A DNA stretch of 64,000 nucleotides from Neocallimastix lanati (nom. inval.) (Eukaryota; Neocallimastigomycota; Neocallimastigomycetes; Neocallimastigales; Neocallimastigaceae). This document shows, one piece after another, positions 59,922-64,000 of this stretch. The notes beneath the pieces were generated by a model. It made no database searches. It was not told the origin of the DNA and worked only from the letters and a program-made list of their open reading frames with translations. The stretch's first letter is position 1; the number at the start of each line of letters is the position of its first letter. The position numbers and the translations under genes are program-made. The stretch is from contig JACVTC010000044.1 of assembly GCA_016946835.1 (NCBI GenBank), positions 715,501-779,500 of the forward strand. Reading direction: 5' to 3'.

Positions 59922-61190
59922 TGATACGGGCTGGGGTTGAAACACTTGGATATTCAAAACCAAAAAAAATATTAACACACAAAAATGAATTTGGAAACAA
60001 AAAAAATTAATTTTTAAAATATTCTTTATTTAAAATTAAAACTAAAATTATTTGTTTCAGTATTAAAAAGAAAGAAATTTATTCTTCTTTTTATACTTTT
60101 ATTTTAATACATTTTATTTATCATTAATATATTCTTTATAAAAAAAAACTATTATAACTATTTTATTTTAATTTTTAACTATTATTTTAAATTTTTTTAA
60201 AAAAAAAAATAACATTTATTAAATTAAAATATAAAAATTAATTTAGAGATTGTATCACAAAGGGCATTCCGGGCGGTAGCTTCTTCTTGATATTGTTTTC
60301 AGATAGAGAATTATACAGAATTGATATTTTCTTTATTTTGGTTCATTTTTATTATTGAAATTCTTCTGTATTTTAATTCATTTTTATTTTAATAAAGATT
60401 TAATTTATCTTTAATTTTTGTTTTATTTTTAGTTTATTTCAAAGGTTTAGAAAATATTATACAGAAACTTATAATTCTGTATTTTATATCAAATATTTAT
60501 TGAAATAGGTTTTTATTATACTTAATATAAAAATAAGAATTAGTAATGATTTAAATTATATATAATTTTTAATAAGAATATTTAGTAATAATTTTTATTA
60601 TATTTAATATTAATAAAAGATTTTATTTAATAATAATTTTTATTATATTTGATATTAATAAAAGAAATTAATAAGAATATTTAATAATAATTTTCATTAT
60701 ATTTAATATTAATAAAAGAAATTAATAAGAATATTTAATAATAATTTTTATTATATTTGATATTTGTTAAAAATAATGATTCGTCATACAATAAATAAAT
60801 TAAAATAAAATATAAATTAATATAAATAATGAAATAATTTCATTGTATAAAAAAAGTATAAATACAAAAGGATATATTTTGTTTTTGAAAAACATAGATA
60901 TAACCATAATAATATATATAAAAAATAAAATGCAATAATAAAATATATTAAATAAAAAAATGTGTTTAACAAAACTCTTAAATATCTTTTTAATAAAAAT
61001 TGAGTGTCATCTAATTTTGTTCTTTTAACAATATTAATAAAAGAAATTTATAAGAATATTTAATAATAATTTTTTATTATATTAAATATTAATATAAGAT
61101 TTTATAAGAATATTTAATAATAATTTTCATTATATTATTATTAATAGTATTTAATAGGAAATATAAAGTATTTAGTGACACCCCGTATCA
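59922..61190 (+). mobile_element. LTR-bounded remnant, first in a stack of three
   Basis: The ends are TGATACGGG...CCCGTATCA, with GTTA on both sides (59918-59921 and 61191-61194). At 1.27 kb it is long for a solo LTR. An internal GATTGTATCA at about 60246-60255 followed by GGGCATTCCGGGCGG could mark an LTR end and primer site, so it may be a shrunken element. Positions 60530-61140 hold about five copies of a roughly 58-bp unit (TTAATAAAAGAAATTAATAA type). No gene is seen. Confidence 0.65.
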
Positions 61191-61194
61191 GTTA

Positions 61195-62033
61195 TGATAC
61201 GATACTTTATTTATGTATCTAAATTAATATTTATTTATAGGCAATGACAATAAGGAATTATGACAAAATAATATATTCTAATATTAAATAGAAATAATAA
61301 ATATAATAGAACAAAATAAAGTAATAAATATTTTTTTTTAATGTTCTCTTAATTTATTATTAATTATTAATTATTACATCAATTACTATTATTACATATA
61401 TAAATATTATAATTAATTATCTCAAATATATATATTCATCTAATTTATAAATCAATAAATATAATAAAATATTAATATCTCTCTTTAACTATACTAAACT
61501 AAAATATAAAAAAAATTGCTATTTAAACGAATTAATTTATCCATACGATGATCGATATGGATAGAATATCGATCAAAAATCTTATCTAGGTTTTTCTCTC
61601 TAATCTTTTACTAGATAAGAGATTTGTTAAGATTAGAAAACACGTTTTAATTTAACCTTATTTTTCAAAAAAATATAAATAAGGCTCTTGAGTTCTCTTT
61701 GAGAAATCAAGAGTTATTATTATAACGATTATAATATTACAATTATAAAATAATAACGATATTAAATATTTAAATTTCTAATTTAATAAATATAGTTTAA
61801 TAATTAAATAAATTTTAAAATAAAAATAAAATAAATAAAAAATTTTCCTCATAACGAATCGGTGTAACTCTTGGTATTTGTTTATTATAATTAAGTTATA
61901 ATAAACTCTTCAATGTTTAGATAAGTATAAATTTTTATCTTATTTTTCTAAATTTAATAATAATTTTTATAAAGTTATTAAGTTGCATTTAATAATTTAA
62001 TTATAATTAATTTTATAATTAAATTATTACACA
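61195..62033 (+). mobile_element. Solo LTR related to element A, second in the stack
   Basis: The sequence starts TGATACGATAC and ends TTATTACACA, flanked by GTTA (61191-61194 and 62034-62037). Positions 61540-61735 closely match the promoter region of element A, including the TATA-like box and the TCAAGAGTTATTATTAT primer-complement sequence. The outer parts differ. Confidence 0.7.
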
Positions 62034-62037
62034 GTTA

Positions 62038-63006
62038 TGTAAGAAATATTAATTATTTATTAATAATTATATTTCTTAGTCTTTATAATTATTGATAATA
62101 ATTATAAATTTATTTAAATTATAGCTAATTCATACAGTGAATTATTATTATCAAATTTATTAATATTATAATTATTCATACACTTAAATAATATTAGAAG
62201 ATTTAATTAAATAATTATTATTTATACACTTATTAATATTAACAATTTATTTAAATTATTCACTTAATTATTAATTTAATGTAAAACATTATTTTTATTT
62301 ATTTTTACATTGTACATTTAAAGGAATAATTAATAAGTTTCTATATTTGTATAATTTTATATTTTAGTTTAAAAGATAGTATTATATTTATAAGCTTAGA
62401 TTAGATTTTAATGATATTTAGAAAATTAGATAAATTTAGATCAGATTCGGTTATTATTTTTTTTTCCTTTTATTTGATGATCTAAATTAAAAAATAGAAA
62501 ATTGGTATTTTAAGATTTTATCCTAATAATATAATATATTTGGTTTTACTTATAATATACTATGATCAATATGAATAGAATATTGATCGAAACTTATCTA
62601 GTTTTTTCTTCTAGAAAAAAACTAGAAGAAAAAACTAGATAAGTTTCGATTAGAAAACCTTTTTTTATTTAACCTTAATTTCATAAAAAAATATAAATAA
62701 GGCTCTTGAGTTCTCTTTAAGAAATCAAGAGTTATTATTATAAAAGACATAGTTATAATAATAACAATTTATATTTTTAACTTTAATAAATTAATAAAAG
62801 AATTTTATTTTAAAAAACATATTTTAAAAAACCAGATTAAAATAATATATCTTCTTTTGGGTTTCCCGCTATTATTATAATTAATTTTATAATAAACTCT
62901 AAAAGGTATAAACTTTATTTATTTTATATTTTACAACTTAATGAATTAGTCGTTAATTTGTAGTTAATAATTCTGTTTTGAGTTAGTTCTTAATAGAATT
63001 ATTACA
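62038..63006 (+). mobile_element. Solo LTR related to element A, third in the stack
   Basis: The sequence starts TGTAAGAAATATT and ends TTCTTAATAGAATTATTACA like element A. The promoter/hairpin block lies at about 62685-62745. A 29-bp-class inverted repeat, TCTAGTTTTTTCTTCTAG and its complement, lies around 62597-62645. The flanks are AGTTA on the left and TGTTA on the right, an imperfect duplication. Confidence 0.75.
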
Positions 63007-64000
63007 TGTTACTGACAAACGATTCTATTATCTTAATTTGAAATTATTACTTCAAAAGTAATAATAGATGTATCAAGTTTTATTTAATATAAAATTTAAT
63101 ATAAATAAATTAGTTTTATTATTATTAATAATTAAGTTATTATTATTCTAGTTTAACACTGAATTGTTATTAATTTTCCAAATTATACATTTCTTTTGTG
63201 TTTATTATTAATTTTTATTATTATTTATTAATATAATATTTGGTTATTATTTTTTTATTACATTTCTAATAACAACGAGAAATTAATTTTATAAAATATT
63301 TACAAGTATTTATATTTTTACAATAATTTAAAGTATTTACAATTTTTAATAATAAAATAATTAAGAATAATTATATTTATAAAAATAAATAATAAAATAA
63401 ACAAATAAACAATTAATAAAAGAATTATTAAAAACAAAGAATTCAAAATAATAAAAAAAGAGAAAATTGTTTACAAACTATTTACTTTTAATTAAAAAGA
63501 GAAATTAATTAACATTAGTATTTTATTATTTTAAAAATTAAAATAGAATTAAAATATAATTTCGAGTTTTAGAATTTAATTAAAATAATTTTTTTTTATT
63601 ATGATTTTAATTTCAAATTTTAATTTATTAATTTGTTGCTGAATAGGTTATGTAAAGATATCTTTATATCTTTAATAAATTTATGTAATTCATTATTACA
63701 TTAATTTATTTATGAAATTTTTTCCACGATATCTTGAATAAAATTATGTAATTTACATTAATTTATGAATTAAAGCATATTTCAATAAATTTATGTAAAC
63801 GAAAAATCATACATCAAATTTACGTACATGAATTAAATACTTTAAATAATTATTTCTCCTTAAATTAATAATTGAAATTTAAAATTATAAATTAGAACTT
63901 AAATTATTTAAATTTATATTTATTAAATATGAAATTAAATAAAAAAAAAACAAAAAAACATAGACTTGCACATATGGGTACCCATCTCCCATATGGCCAT
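63007..64000. other. AT-rich right edge
   Basis: No gene is seen. The last 40 bases are less A/T-rich and contain a hairpin (CATATGGG-TACCCATCT-CCCATATG, about 63971-63995) followed, on the minus strand, by long T runs. This could be the end of a Pol III gene such as 5S rRNA cut by the window, but I cannot establish it. Confidence 0.35.

Overview
The window looks like a piece of an anaerobic gut fungus genome (Neocallimastigomycota). The reasons are the extreme A+T content with long homopolymer and TAA runs, a giant cellulosome scaffoldin gene with short introns, and a decayed fungal dockerin (CBM10-type) fragment. It is very gene-poor. One long host protein gene is intact, six tRNA genes are present, and nearly everything else is transposon-derived or low-complexity sequence.

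Layout. Positions 1-12931 hold three LTR retrotransposons stacked head to tail. They are a gag-only element cut by the window edge (C, ending at 2894), a whole Ty3/gypsy element (A, 2901-10089) with 877-bp LTRs and one gag-pol frame, and a second gag-only element (B, 10093-12931) whose first two bases are separated from the rest by A. Positions 12932-26300 hold a tandem array of six elongator tRNA-Met(CAT) genes, all on the minus strand, in units of three types ordered a-b-b-a-c-c. Two units carry solo LTRs starting exactly 14 nt upstream of the tRNA, and one unit carries a Mutator-like DNA transposon. Positions 27573-31218 hold a broken minus-strand LTR element carrying a decayed glycosyltransferase-like gene. 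Positions 33792-52977 hold a four-exon gene for a secreted, surface-anchored scaffoldin of about 6,290 residues. Positions 55028-59820 hold a plus-strand relative of the minus-strand LTR element, carrying a hairpin array and a decayed dockerin gene. Positions 59922-63006 hold three more solo LTRs in a row. The rest is AT-rich spacer.

How it fits together. The strongest theme is repeated, position-specific integration next to a Pol III gene. Distinct LTR families used the same site 9-14 nt upstream of tRNA-Met, and newer insertions landed at or 1-2 bp inside the edge of older ones. The second theme is the cellulosome: an intact scaffoldin gene sits about 5 kb from a dead dockerin gene carried between LTRs. 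A third theme is element biology: a Tf1-like self-priming signature in A, two gag-only elements sharing a basic tail, and an LTR family whose interiors carry host-like genes.
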